Positions 1 to 8,329 of a DNA stretch of 64,000 nt are shown here, one piece after another. This DNA is from Streptomyces sulfonofaciens. Its GTDB lineage: Bacteria > Actinomycetota > Actinomycetes > Streptomycetales > Streptomycetaceae. The stretch is taken from NCBI RefSeq assembly GCF_014656295.1, contig NZ_BNCD01000027.1, positions 1 to 64,000 of the forward strand, given 5' to 3'. The notes beneath the pieces are model-generated. The model was not told the DNA's origin. It saw only the letters and a list, made by a program, of their open reading frames with translations, and ran no database searches. The stretch's first letter is position 1, and the number at the start of each line of letters is the position of its first letter. A program made the translations under genes and the position numbers.

Positions 1-1056
1 GTCACCGGGCGGGTCCCCGACCGCCAGTGGAAGCAGTCCTACTGGGACGCCAACAAGGACGCCTGGTGCAAGTCCGGCAAGAAGGACGGCGACTACGTCC
101 AGAAGATCGCCTACGAGAACTGCCTCGAAGGCAACCGGATGCGTGCCGGTGACTCGGTGAACTACGCCATCGGCCAGGGCGACACCCTCGTCACACCGAT
201 CCAGGAGGCCATGATCTACTCCGCCCTGTCCAACGGCGGCACCCTCTACCGGCCCACCATCGGCAAGGCGATCATCAGCGCCGACGGCAAGCACGTCCAG
301 GACATCAAGCCGCACGCCCAGGCCAGGCTGCCGATGACCCCGAAGCTGAACAAGGCCATAGACCAAGCTCTCGCGGGCGTCGTGACGCAGGGTACGGCGG
401 CCTGGCGCTTCGGCGGGTGGCCCCAGAAGCAGATCCCGATGCACGCCAAGACCGGTACGGCCGAGGTCTACGGCAAGCAGACCACCTCGTACTTCTCGAC
501 GTACACCAAGGACTACGCCGTCATCATGACGATCTCCCAGGGCGGTACCGGTTCCGGCGCCTCGGGACCCGCGGTGCGCAAGATCTACGACGCGCTCTAC
601 GGCGTCAACCAGGACGGCAAGATCGACAAGAAGAAGGCGCTGCTGCCGTCGCCGCAGAAGAACCTGCCGAAGATCGATTCCGACGGTTCCATCGACGCGC
701 CCCAGATCAAGCCCTACAACCCGCACGGCGACGAGACGGCGGCCCGGCAGCAGGCCGGTGACCAGCAGGCCGGTGACGAGCAGCCGGCCGTCCAGGACCC
801 CGGTGCCCTGGATCCGGGCGGCCAGGACCAACAGGCGGCCGAGCCACCGGCGGGCGGGCTCCAGCCGGCCGCCTACCAGCAGCCTCCCGATGCCGCCGCG
901 GGAACCCCGCCCCTCTACCAGGCCGGGGACCAGTTCGCGGACGGTGCCCAGGACACGACCGGGTCCGCCGTCGCGGGGCCGACCGGTGACCAGCAGAGCG
1001 ACGGGCGCCCGTATGCGGCGCCGCCCGGCGAGCCCGTGATCTGGAGGCGGAGCTGA
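1..1056 (+). CDS. mrdA: Penicillin-binding protein 2, C-terminal part (5' end lies outside the window)
   Basis: The reading frame is open from base 1, so this is the last 351 codons of a longer gene. The fragment has the end of a class B transpeptidase domain: the KTG triad sits at about fragment residues 150-152 (HAKTGTAE), after a typical 'GQGDTLVTPIQ' stretch. The Ser-x-x-Lys active site and the membrane anchor must lie upstream and cannot be seen. After about residue 195 the protein turns into a Gln/Ala/Asp/Pro-rich tail of some 150 residues, probably disordered, with a short internal QQAGDEQ-like duplication. PBP2 cross-links peptidoglycan on the outer face of the membrane together with RodA, whose gene starts 2 bp downstream. 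Family call is firm; the gene symbol rests on the rodA linkage. Confidence 0.9.
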   Translation, partial: VTGRVPDRQWKQSYWDANKDAWCKSGKKDGDYVQKIAYENCLEGNRMRAGDSVNYAIGQGDTLVTPIQEAMIYSALSNGGTLYRPTIGKAIISADGKHVQDIKPHAQARLPMTPKLNKAIDQALAGVVTQGTAAWRFGGWPQKQIPMHAKTGTAEVYGKQTTSYFSTYTKDYAVIMTISQGGTGSGASGPAVRKIYDALYGVNQDGKIDKKKALLPSPQKNLPKIDSDGSIDAPQIKPYNPHGDETAARQQAGDQQAGDEQPAVQDPGALDPGGQDQQAAEPPAGGLQPAAYQQPPDAAAGTPPLYQAGDQFADGAQDTTGSAVAGPTGDQQSDGRPYAAPPGEPVIWRRS

Positions 1057-1058
1057 CG

Positions 1059-2255
1059 ATGGCAGGCCCCCACGGCTTCTCCGTCTCCGGATACGGACCC
1101 CAGCGCTCCAACTGGACGCGGCTGTTCGCACGGGACTCCGTGCTGCGCAAACTGGACTGGCCGATCATGCTGTCGGCCGTCCTGCTGTCCCTGATCGGCG
1201 CGGCCCTCGTCTTCTCGGCGACCCGCAACCGAACCGAGCTGAACCAGGGCGACCCGTACTACTTCCTGCTGCGGCACCTGCTGAACACCGGCATCGGCCT
1301 CGCCCTGATGGTGGCCACCATCTGGCTGGGCCACCGCACCCTGCGCACCGCGGTGCCGATCCTCTACGGCCTGTCGGTGCTGCTGGTCCTGCTGGTGCTC
1401 ACCCCGCTCGGCGCGACGATCAACGGCGCCCACGCCTGGATCGTGTTCCCCGCCGGGTTCTCGCTCCAGCCCTCCGAGTTCGTCAAGATCACCATCATTC
1501 TGGGCATGGCGATGCTGCTGGCCGCAAGGGTCGACGCGGGTGACCGCGAGCACCCCGACCACCGCACCGTCCTGCAGTCCCTCGGCCTCGCGCTCGTGCC
1601 GATCATGGTCGTGCTGCTGATGCCGGACCTCGGGTCGGTCATGGTGATGGCGATGATCGTGCTCGGGGTGCTGCTCGCCTCCGGCGCCTCCAACCGCTGG
1701 GTGTTCGGCCTGATCGCCGCGGGCGCGGCCGGCGCCGTGGCGGTGTGGCAGCTACACATCCTGGACGACTACCAGATCAACCGCTTCGCCGCCTTCGCCA
1801 ACCCGGAGCTCGACCCGGCGGGCGTCGGCTACAACACCAACCAGGCCCGGATCGCCATCGGCTCCGGCGGCCTGATGGGCACCGGGCTCTTCCACGGTTC
1901 GCAGACGACCGGGCAGTTCGTGCCCGAGCAGCAGACCGACTTCGTCTTCACGGTCGCGGGGGAGGAGCTGGGCTTCGTCGGTGCCGGCCTCATCCTCCTG
2001 CTGCTCGGCGTCGTGCTCTGGCGCGCCTGCCGCATCGCCCGCGAGACGACGGAGCTGTACGGCACGGTCGTGGCCGCAGGGATCATCGCCTGGTTCGCCT
2101 TCCAGTCCTTCGAGAACGTCGGCATGACGCTGGGCATCATGCCGGTGGCCGGACTGCCGCTGCCGTTCGTGTCCTACGGCGGGTCGTCGATGTTCGCGGT
2201 GTGGGTCGCGGTGGGACTCCTCCAGTCGATCCGGGTGCAGAAGCCCTTGGGGTAG
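1059..2255 (+). CDS. rodA: RodA/FtsW/SpoVE-family peptidoglycan glycosyltransferase
   Basis: A 398-residue polytopic membrane protein with about ten hydrophobic segments, the normal size for the SEDS family. It contains the family's late signature (LPLPFVSYGGSSM near the C-terminus) and a conserved 'LQPSEFVKI' loop. SEDS proteins polymerise lipid II into glycan strands, and the partner transpeptidase is the PBP2 encoded immediately upstream; only 2 bp separate the two genes, so they are almost certainly co-transcribed and translationally coupled. The ATG at 1059 follows a GGAGG-like sequence inside the end of the PBP2 gene. In Streptomyces this gene is known as sfr and belongs to the mre cluster for spore-wall synthesis; that role is inferred here from gene order. 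Confidence 0.95.
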   Translation: MAGPHGFSVSGYGPQRSNWTRLFARDSVLRKLDWPIMLSAVLLSLIGAALVFSATRNRTELNQGDPYYFLLRHLLNTGIGLALMVATIWLGHRTLRTAVPILYGLSVLLVLLVLTPLGATINGAHAWIVFPAGFSLQPSEFVKITIILGMAMLLAARVDAGDREHPDHRTVLQSLGLALVPIMVVLLMPDLGSVMVMAMIVLGVLLASGASNRWVFGLIAAGAAGAVAVWQLHILDDYQINRFAAFANPELDPAGVGYNTNQARIAIGSGGLMGTGLFHGSQTTGQFVPEQQTDFVFTVAGEELGFVGAGLILLLLGVVLWRACRIARETTELYGTVVAAGIIAWFAFQSFENVGMTLGIMPVAGLPLPFVSYGGSSMFAVWVAVGLLQSIRVQKPLG

Positions 2256-2586
2256 CCGCCGCCCCCGGGGTGGCATCGCCGCTGCCCTCGGGGCAGCCGC
2301 GTCGACACCGGACCTGAGCCGGCCGGAGCCGACGGGAGCCGACCGGGACCCGGCCGGAGTCGACGGACCTGGCCGGTCCCGGCAGGGCAGGGCGCGGTCG
2401 GAGGCCGGCGGCCCAAGCCGGTCCGGCCCGGCCGGATGCCGGTGGGGCTTCGTGCGGCCGTGCCACGGGGCCTCGTGGCACGGCCGTCCTGCCCCCTCCC
2501 TCATCGGCCGCGGGAGCGCGGAGGCAGACCTCGCGGCGCGGGGGCGACTAGTGTCGATCCTGGGAGCGAGGGAGCGCGGATCGCAC

Positions 2587-4458
2587 ATGGCGGAGACGAA
2601 GCGCGAGATCGAGCGGAAGTACGAGGGCCCCACCGAGGGGTTCGACCTCACGCGCCTCACCCGGGTCGCAAGGGTCGCCTCGGTCGAGGACAAGGGCCTC
2701 GTGGAGCTCGACGCGGTCTACTACGACACCCCGGACCAGCGGCTCGCCGCCGACCGGATCACCCTGCGCCGCCGCACCGGCGGCACCGACGCGGGCTGGC
2801 ACCTGAAACTTCCGGTCGCCCTGGAGGAGGGCGTACGTGAGGAGGTCCGGACACCGCTGCGGGACGCTCCGGGGAACGGGGCCCCCGCCGCCCGCCGGGC
2901 CGGTTCCGCGGCCCGGGCGGCCACCGGCGGGAACCCGGAGGCACCCGATGCGCGTGCGGAGGCACCTCCCGAAGCGCCCCACGAGGCACCTCACGAGGGA
3001 TCTCCCGAAGCGCCCCACGAAGCACCTCCCGAAGCACCTCCCGAGGAGCTGGTCGCCCTGGTGCGCTCCCGGGTCCGTGACGCGCCGCTCGGCCCGGTGG
3101 TACGGCTGCGCTCCGCCCGCCGCCTCGGCCACCTCCTGGACGCCACCGGCACGCTGCTCGCCGAGCTGAGCATCGACGGGGTGCGCGCGGAGCGCCTGGG
3201 CGGCCGCCCCGCGGGCACCGGCGCCAACGGCACGGCCCGGGGCGGGGCGGGCCCTGCGACCGCGGCGTGGACAGAGGCGGAGGTCGAGCTGGCCGACGGC
3301 GTGGCCCCGGAGTTCCTCGACGAGGTCGAGGAGGAGCTGCGAAAGGCTGGCTGGCGGCTGTCCGACGCGCCGTCGAAGCTGGCCAGGGCCCTGGCGGAGA
3401 CCGCCGGCCCCGGGACGGCGGCGCCGGGGGAGGCCCCCGCGGCCGGTGCGGGCGGCACCACCTGCACCGCGCACGGGCGCGCCGCACCGGAACATGCCGA
3501 GGGGCCCGAAGCACCGGAACGCGGCGAGGAGCCGGCCGCTCGGCAGCGCGCCGGCCAGGAGCGCACCGCACGGCAGCGCACCGGCCAGGACCGCGTCGGC
3601 CGCGACCGCGCGGCCCCCGCCGCCGAACCCGTCCTCGACTATCTCCGCACCCAGCGCGACGCGCTGGTCGAGCTGGATCCGGCCGTCCGCCGCGACCTGC
3701 CGGACTCCGTGCACCGGATGCGCGTCGCCACCCGGCGCATGCGCAGCGTCCTGCGGTCGTACCGCGCGGTCCTGGACCGCCGCGCGACCGCGCCCGCCGC
3801 CGACGAGCTGAAGTGGCTCGCCGGCGAACTGGGCGCCGACCGCGACCGCGAGGTGCTCGTCGAGCGGATCTCGGCAGCGCTCGACCACCTGCCGCCCGAG
3901 TCCGCCGCGGGAACCGCCCGCGGCCGTCTGGACAACTGGTCGGACAGGAGCCACGGTGACTCGCGGCGCCGCCTGATCGGCGTCCTCGACAGCGAGCGCT
4001 ACCTGAGGCTGCTGACCGCGCTGGACCGTCTCCTCGCGGACCCGCCGCTGCTGGAGGCAGCGGCCAAATCGCCCGAGAAGGTGCTCGCCAAGGCTGTGCG
4101 GCGGGACCGCAGGCGGCTCGGCGGCCGCCTGGAGAAGGCGCTGCGCAGGCCACCGGGCACCAGCCGCGACATGGCCCTGCACGAGGCGCGCAAGGCCGCC
4201 AAACGGCTGCGGTACACGGCCGAGGCGGCGCGGCCCGTACTGGGTCGCCGTGCGAAGAAGGCCGTGTCACGGGCCAAGGGACTGCAGAAACTGCTCGGCG
4301 ACCACCAGGACAGCGTGATGGCCCGCGCGACCCTGCGCGCACTGGCCGAGGAGGCGCACACGGCCGGTGAGAACGCCTTCCCCTACGGAGTGCTCTACGC
4401 GCGCGAGGAGCGGCATGCGGCTGAGGACGAGGCGCGGCTCGCGGCGCGTGAGGGCTGA
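2587..4458 (+). CDS. CYTH and CHAD domain-containing protein
   Basis: The start is set at the ATG at 2587, because the CYTH signature ExExK appears at once (E7, E9, K11 in 'ETKREIERKYE') and a GAGGGAG ribosome site precedes it; the frame is open further up to a GTG at 2452 but that stretch has no family similarity. The 623-residue protein has a CYTH fold (triphosphate-binding tunnel, residues about 1-270), a charged Gln/Arg/Ala linker (about 271-348) and a helical CHAD domain (about 348-623) with the conserved 'VHRMRVATRRMRS' helix. CHAD domains bind polyphosphate, so a role in polyphosphate or nucleotide triphosphate handling is likely but unproven. Oddly, the CYTH domain is split at residues about 98-153 by a low-complexity insert built on EAP(P/H) repeats. 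Confidence 0.85.
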   Translation: MAETKREIERKYEGPTEGFDLTRLTRVARVASVEDKGLVELDAVYYDTPDQRLAADRITLRRRTGGTDAGWHLKLPVALEEGVREEVRTPLRDAPGNGAPAARRAGSAARAATGGNPEAPDARAEAPPEAPHEAPHEGSPEAPHEAPPEAPPEELVALVRSRVRDAPLGPVVRLRSARRLGHLLDATGTLLAELSIDGVRAERLGGRPAGTGANGTARGGAGPATAAWTEAEVELADGVAPEFLDEVEEELRKAGWRLSDAPSKLARALAETAGPGTAAPGEAPAAGAGGTTCTAHGRAAPEHAEGPEAPERGEEPAARQRAGQERTARQRTGQDRVGRDRAAPAAEPVLDYLRTQRDALVELDPAVRRDLPDSVHRMRVATRRMRSVLRSYRAVLDRRATAPAADELKWLAGELGADRDREVLVERISAALDHLPPESAAGTARGRLDNWSDRSHGDSRRRLIGVLDSERYLRLLTALDRLLADPPLLEAAAKSPEKVLAKAVRRDRRRLGGRLEKALRRPPGTSRDMALHEARKAAKRLRYTAEAARPVLGRRAKKAVSRAKGLQKLLGDHQDSVMARATLRALAEEAHTAGENAFPYGVLYAREERHAAEDEARLAAREG

Positions 4459-4905
4459 GCGGGGCAACGGGGCAACGGTGGGCCGTGAGAGGCACCGTGA
4501 GGCCGAACTGGTCCCCGGGGGCTCAGCACGGCCCCGTGGGGGCCGTGGAGCCCGCGAGAGGCACCCCCGCAGGGCCCCGAAGCCAGCCCCCTGGGGCCCT
4601 GGGGCCCTGGGGCCCGAGCGGGGCACCGCGGGGCCGGGAGAGGCGCCGTAGGACTTCAGGACCCTGGGAGAGGAACCGCAGGGCTGAGAGGGCCACCGTG
4701 CGCGGGCGGGACCCGCGCGATCGCGAGGGGCGAGGGGCAAGGAGGCAAGGGACGAGGGACGAGGGGCGAGGGGACGAGGTCCGCGGAGAACCGGGGTCCC
4801 GGTGGGCGTGGTGCCGGAGCGGCCGCGGGCGGACGAGCGTGCGGAACGGTCCTCGCGCCGCGTTAGGGTGAAGGGTCATCTGCGTCCGCTCACGAAAGTC
4901 CCGAG
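4459..4905. other. Intergenic spacer with short G-rich tandem repeats
   Basis: No gene is supported here. The stretch holds three tandem copies of CTGGGGCC (4591-4614) and a purine-rich run built on variants of GAGGGGC/GAGGGAC (about 4727-4783). A TAGGGT hexamer at 4864-4869 would suit a -10 box for the radical SAM gene at 4906, but I see no matching -35. Confidence 0.5.
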
Positions 4906-6834
4906 ATGTCTGTCGAGTCGGTCTTCCCACAGCTCGAAGCCTTGCTCCCGCATGTGCAGAAACCGATCCAGTACGTCGGCGGAGAACTCAACTCCACCGT
5001 CAAGCCCTGGGACTCCTGCGATGTTCGCTGGGCGCTCATGTACCCCGACGCGTACGAGGTCGGCCTGCCCAACCAGGGCGTCATGATCCTCTACGAGGTG
5101 CTGAACGAACGCGAGGGCGTCCTTGCGGAGCGTACGTACAGCGTCTGGCCGGACCTCGAAGCGCTGATGCGCGAGCACGGCGTCCCGCAGTTCACGGTCG
5201 ACGGCCACCGTCCTGTGCGGTCCTTCGACGTGTTCGGCCTGAGCTTCTCCACCGAACTCGGCTACACCAACATGCTCGCCGCCCTCGACCTCGCCGGCAT
5301 CCCGCTGATGGCCGGCGAGCGCGGCGCCGACGACCCGATCGTGCTGGCCGGCGGCCACGCCGCGTTCAACCCGGAGCCCATCGCGGACTTCATCGACGCG
5401 GCGGTGGTCGGCGACGGCGAGCAGGCCGTCCTGGAGATCACCGACATCATCCGGGCCTGGAAGTTGGAGGGCCGGCCCGGCGGGCGCGACGAGCTGCTGC
5501 TGCGCCTGGCCAGGACCGGCGGCGTGTACGTGCCCGGGTTCTACGACGTCGAGTACCTGCCCGACGGCCGTATCTCCCGGGTCGTGCCCAACCGCTCCGG
5601 CGTGCCCTGGCGGGTCTCCAAGCACACGGTGATGGACCTGGACGAATGGCCCTACCCGAAGCAGCCGCTGGTGCCGCTCGCGGAGACGGTGCACGAGCGG
5701 ATGTCCGTGGAGATCTTCCGCGGCTGCACCCGGGGCTGCCGGTTCTGCCAGGCGGGCATGATCACCCGTCCGGTGCGCGAGCGCTCCATCACCGGCATCG
5801 GCGACATGGTCCACAGGGGTCTGGAGGCGACCGGCTTCGAGGAGGTCGGGCTGCTGTCGCTGTCCTCCGCCGACCACTCCGAGATCGGCGACATCGCCAA
5901 GGGCCTCGCGGACCGCTACGAGGACGAGAAGATCGGCCTCTCGCTGCCCTCCACGCGCGTGGACGCGTTCAACATCGACCTGGCGAACGAGCTCACCCGC
6001 AACGGCCGCCGCTCGGGCCTCACCTTCGCCCCCGAAGGCGGCAGCGAGCGCATCCGCAAGGTCATCAACAAGATGGTCTCCGAGGACGACCTGATCCGCA
6101 CCGTCGCCACCGCGTACGGCAACGGCTGGCGGCAGGTGAAGCTGTACTTCATGTGCGGCCTGCCGACGGAGACCGACGACGACGTCCTGCAGATCGCGGA
6201 CATGGCCATGCGGGTCATCCAGAAGGGCCGGGAGGTCTCCGGCTCGAACGACATCCGCTGCACGGTCTCGATCGGCGGCTTCGTGCCCAAGCCGCACACG
6301 CCCTTCCAGTGGGCGCCCCAGCTCGGCGCCGAGGAGACCGACGCGCGCCTGGAGAAGCTGCGCGACAGGATCCGCGGCGACAAGCGGTACGGCCGCTCCA
6401 TCGGCTTCCGCTACCACGACGGCAAGCCCGGCATCGTCGAGGGCCTGCTCTCCCGCGGCGACCGCCGCGTCGGCGCCGTCATCCGCGCCGTCTACGAGGA
6501 CGGCGGGCGCTTCGACGGCTGGCGCGAGCACTTCAGCTACGACCGCTGGATGTCCTGTGCCGCCCGCACCCTGCCCGAGCTCGGCGTCGACGTCGACTGG
6601 TACACCACCAGGGAGCGCGCCTACGAGGAGGTGCTCCCCTGGGACCACCTAGACTCCGGCCTGGACAAGGACTGGCTCTGGGAGGACTGGCAGGACGCCC
6701 TCGACGAGACCGAGGTCGAGGACTGCCGCTGGACGCCGTGCTTCGACTGCGGGGTGTGTCCCACGATGGACACCAGTATCCAGGTCGGCCCGACCGGCAA
6801 GAAGCTGCTGCCTCTGACGGTCGTCAACGGCTAG
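4906..6834 (+). CDS. B12-binding-type radical SAM protein, TIGR03960-like
   Basis: A 642-residue protein with an N-terminal cobalamin-binding-like Rossmann region (about residues 60-150, 'DVFGLSFSTELGYTN') and a radical SAM core. The [4Fe-4S] ligands are C274, C278 and C281 in the CxxxCxxC motif 'CTRGCRFC'. Near the C-terminus four further cysteines (C607, C612, C615, C618) could hold a second cluster. The family is widespread in actinobacteria and firmicutes and its substrate is unknown to me. The next gene encodes the partner family TIGR03936; the two are fused into one protein in some lineages, which supports a joint function, possibly in RNA modification given the RNase E neighbour (inference). 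The start ATG at 4906 has only a weak ribosome site. Confidence 0.88.
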   Translation: MSVESVFPQLEALLPHVQKPIQYVGGELNSTVKPWDSCDVRWALMYPDAYEVGLPNQGVMILYEVLNEREGVLAERTYSVWPDLEALMREHGVPQFTVDGHRPVRSFDVFGLSFSTELGYTNMLAALDLAGIPLMAGERGADDPIVLAGGHAAFNPEPIADFIDAAVVGDGEQAVLEITDIIRAWKLEGRPGGRDELLLRLARTGGVYVPGFYDVEYLPDGRISRVVPNRSGVPWRVSKHTVMDLDEWPYPKQPLVPLAETVHERMSVEIFRGCTRGCRFCQAGMITRPVRERSITGIGDMVHRGLEATGFEEVGLLSLSSADHSEIGDIAKGLADRYEDEKIGLSLPSTRVDAFNIDLANELTRNGRRSGLTFAPEGGSERIRKVINKMVSEDDLIRTVATAYGNGWRQVKLYFMCGLPTETDDDVLQIADMAMRVIQKGREVSGSNDIRCTVSIGGFVPKPHTPFQWAPQLGAEETDARLEKLRDRIRGDKRYGRSIGFRYHDGKPGIVEGLLSRGDRRVGAVIRAVYEDGGRFDGWREHFSYDRWMSCAARTLPELGVDVDWYTTRERAYEEVLPWDHLDSGLDKDWLWEDWQDALDETEVEDCRWTPCFDCGVCPTMDTSIQVGPTGKKLLPLTVVNG

Positions 6835-7232
6835 CCCGGATGACCGGCGGGCATCGGCCGTCTCGCCGCGGGCGCCGCCGCGTCGGATGCCCCGTGTGGG
6901 GCACCGTCCGCACCGGGCACCGTCCGCACCGGGCAGCCCCCGCACCGGGCGCCGGTCGGCCCGCTGAGCGCGCAGCGGACGAGCTTCCCGGGCGGCGGTG
7001 ACCGCGGTGACCGAGGCGCGCGCAGTGCTCTTCGGCGCCCCGCGCCCGCGCACCGCGCCCCGCCGGGAACTCGGCGCGGGCGCGGCGCGTACTCTTGATA
7101 AGAGGTCCGGGCGCGTCTGAGCTCCGCCGGTGCGGAGCCCTGCTGCGGATACGGGCGGCGCCGGACGGGCGCCGACCGGTCCGTCACGCGAGGGCACGCG
7201 CCGAGGACCGCAGCACACAAGGAGACGTACCA
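6835..7232. other. Leader and spacer upstream of the TIGR03936-like gene
   Basis: Nothing coding is supported. Near 6902-6952 the words 'caccgtccgcaccgggc' repeat in tandem with drift. A short perfect inverted repeat CTCTT-gat-AAGAG lies at 7092-7104, overlapping a TACTCT hexamer (7090-7095) that may be a -10 box; no clear -35 is seen. Confidence 0.4.
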
Positions 7233-7235
7233 CTG
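7219..7235 (+). promoter_or_regulatory. Ribosome binding site deciding a CTG start
   Basis: A near-perfect AAGGAG (7219-7224) lies 8 nt before a CTG at 7233. Reading from there gives a protein opening with LGKRQPEG and then the conserved core. In this frame there is no ATG, GTG or TTG between the TTG at 7095 and the ATG at 7383, and the latter would cut into the conserved domain. Confidence 0.6.
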
Positions 7236-8096
7236 GGCAAGCGACAGCCCGAAGGCCCGCCGCCCGCACCCGCGGTGCAGCGCATCCGACTGCGCTACAC
7301 CAAGCGCGGCCGCCTCCGGTTCACCAGCCACCGTGACTTCCAGCGCGCCTTCGAGCGCGCCCTGCGCCGAGCCGAGGTCCCCATGGCCTACTCGGCGGGT
7401 TTCACCCCGCACCCCAAGGTGTCGTACGCCAATGCCGCACCCACCGGCACGGGCAGTGAGGCCGAGTACCTGGAGATCGCGCTCACCGAGCAGCGCGACC
7501 CGGACAAGCTGCGCGAGCTCATCGACGCGTCGCTCCCCGCCGACCTCGACGTCATCGAGGCCGTCGAGGCCCGCACCCCGCACCTCGCGGAGCGGCTCAC
7601 CGCATCCGTGTGGGAACTGCGCATGCCCGGCGTCACGGCAGCCGACGCGGAGCGGGCCGCAACCGCCTTCCGGGCCGCGGACGCCGTCGAGGTGCAGCGC
7701 AGGACCAAGAGCGGTATGCGCACCTTCGACGCCCGTGCCGCCGTCGTGGATCTCACCGTCCGGGACACCGCGGCGACGGGCTCGGACGGCGGGAACACCG
7801 TGGCTGATAGGCCGGGGGACCAGCCCTGTGCGATACTGCGCCTGGTTGTTCGGCACGTGACGCCTGCCGTACGACCCGACGACGTCCTGTCCGGTATCCG
7901 AGCTGTGGCCGACCTGGCGCCGCCGGTCCCCGTCGCGGTGACCAGGCTGGCGCAGGGGCCATTCGATGAGGAGACCGGCACGGTGACCGACCCGCTCGCG
8001 CCCGACCGCGAGGCAGTGACGGCCGCCCCGGCCGAGGGCCAAGGGGCCGCCGGACTCGCCGCCGCGGCGGCTGCCGCGCCGGAAGGTTCCGCGTAG
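7233..8096 (+). CDS. Radical SAM-associated protein, TIGR03936/DUF2344-like
   Basis: About 287 residues from the proposed CTG start. The conserved core begins at once: 'RIRLRYTKRGRLRFTSHRD' and 'MAYSAGFTPHPKVSYANA' are hallmarks of the family that partners the radical SAM protein encoded at 4906-6834. The biochemical role of the pair is not known to me. The last 40 residues are Ala/Glu/Pro-rich and look variable. The start decision is unusual: a strong AAGGAG is correctly spaced only for the CTG at 7233, while the alternative TTG at 7095 has no ribosome site and would add 46 residues of arginine-rich sequence without recognisable domains. The gene lies upstream of RNase E with a 233-bp spacer. 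Confidence 0.82.
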   Translation: MGKRQPEGPPPAPAVQRIRLRYTKRGRLRFTSHRDFQRAFERALRRAEVPMAYSAGFTPHPKVSYANAAPTGTGSEAEYLEIALTEQRDPDKLRELIDASLPADLDVIEAVEARTPHLAERLTASVWELRMPGVTAADAERAATAFRAADAVEVQRRTKSGMRTFDARAAVVDLTVRDTAATGSDGGNTVADRPGDQPCAILRLVVRHVTPAVRPDDVLSGIRAVADLAPPVPVAVTRLAQGPFDEETGTVTDPLAPDREAVTAAPAEGQGAAGLAAAAAAAPEGSA

Positions 8097-8329
8097 GACG
8101 GTCGTCGTAGCGCCGCCCTCGTACTCGGGAGCCACCGGGTCGGGCAGCGCACCGACCAGAAGACTTTCGCCAGGCCGTGCGCATACGGCGTACGGAACCG
8201 GCGAGACAGGACACAGAGAGCTCCCGTGCGGCGCCCGCGCCCCGGACGGCGGTTCCGCGCAGCACGCGCGGACCGCGGACGTCACCGGTACAGCGCGGCG
8301 CCCGGGAGCCTGACGGGAGAACCGCCCGC

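Noticed and set aside
2452..2586. Longer CYTH-CHAD protein starting at GTG 2452.
   Set aside because: The ExExK motif lies at the second start and the first 45 residues have no family features.
7095..7232. TTG 7095 as the start of the radical SAM-partner gene.
   Set aside because: No ribosome site and no conserved residues in the added 46; the TTG overlaps a likely -10 box.
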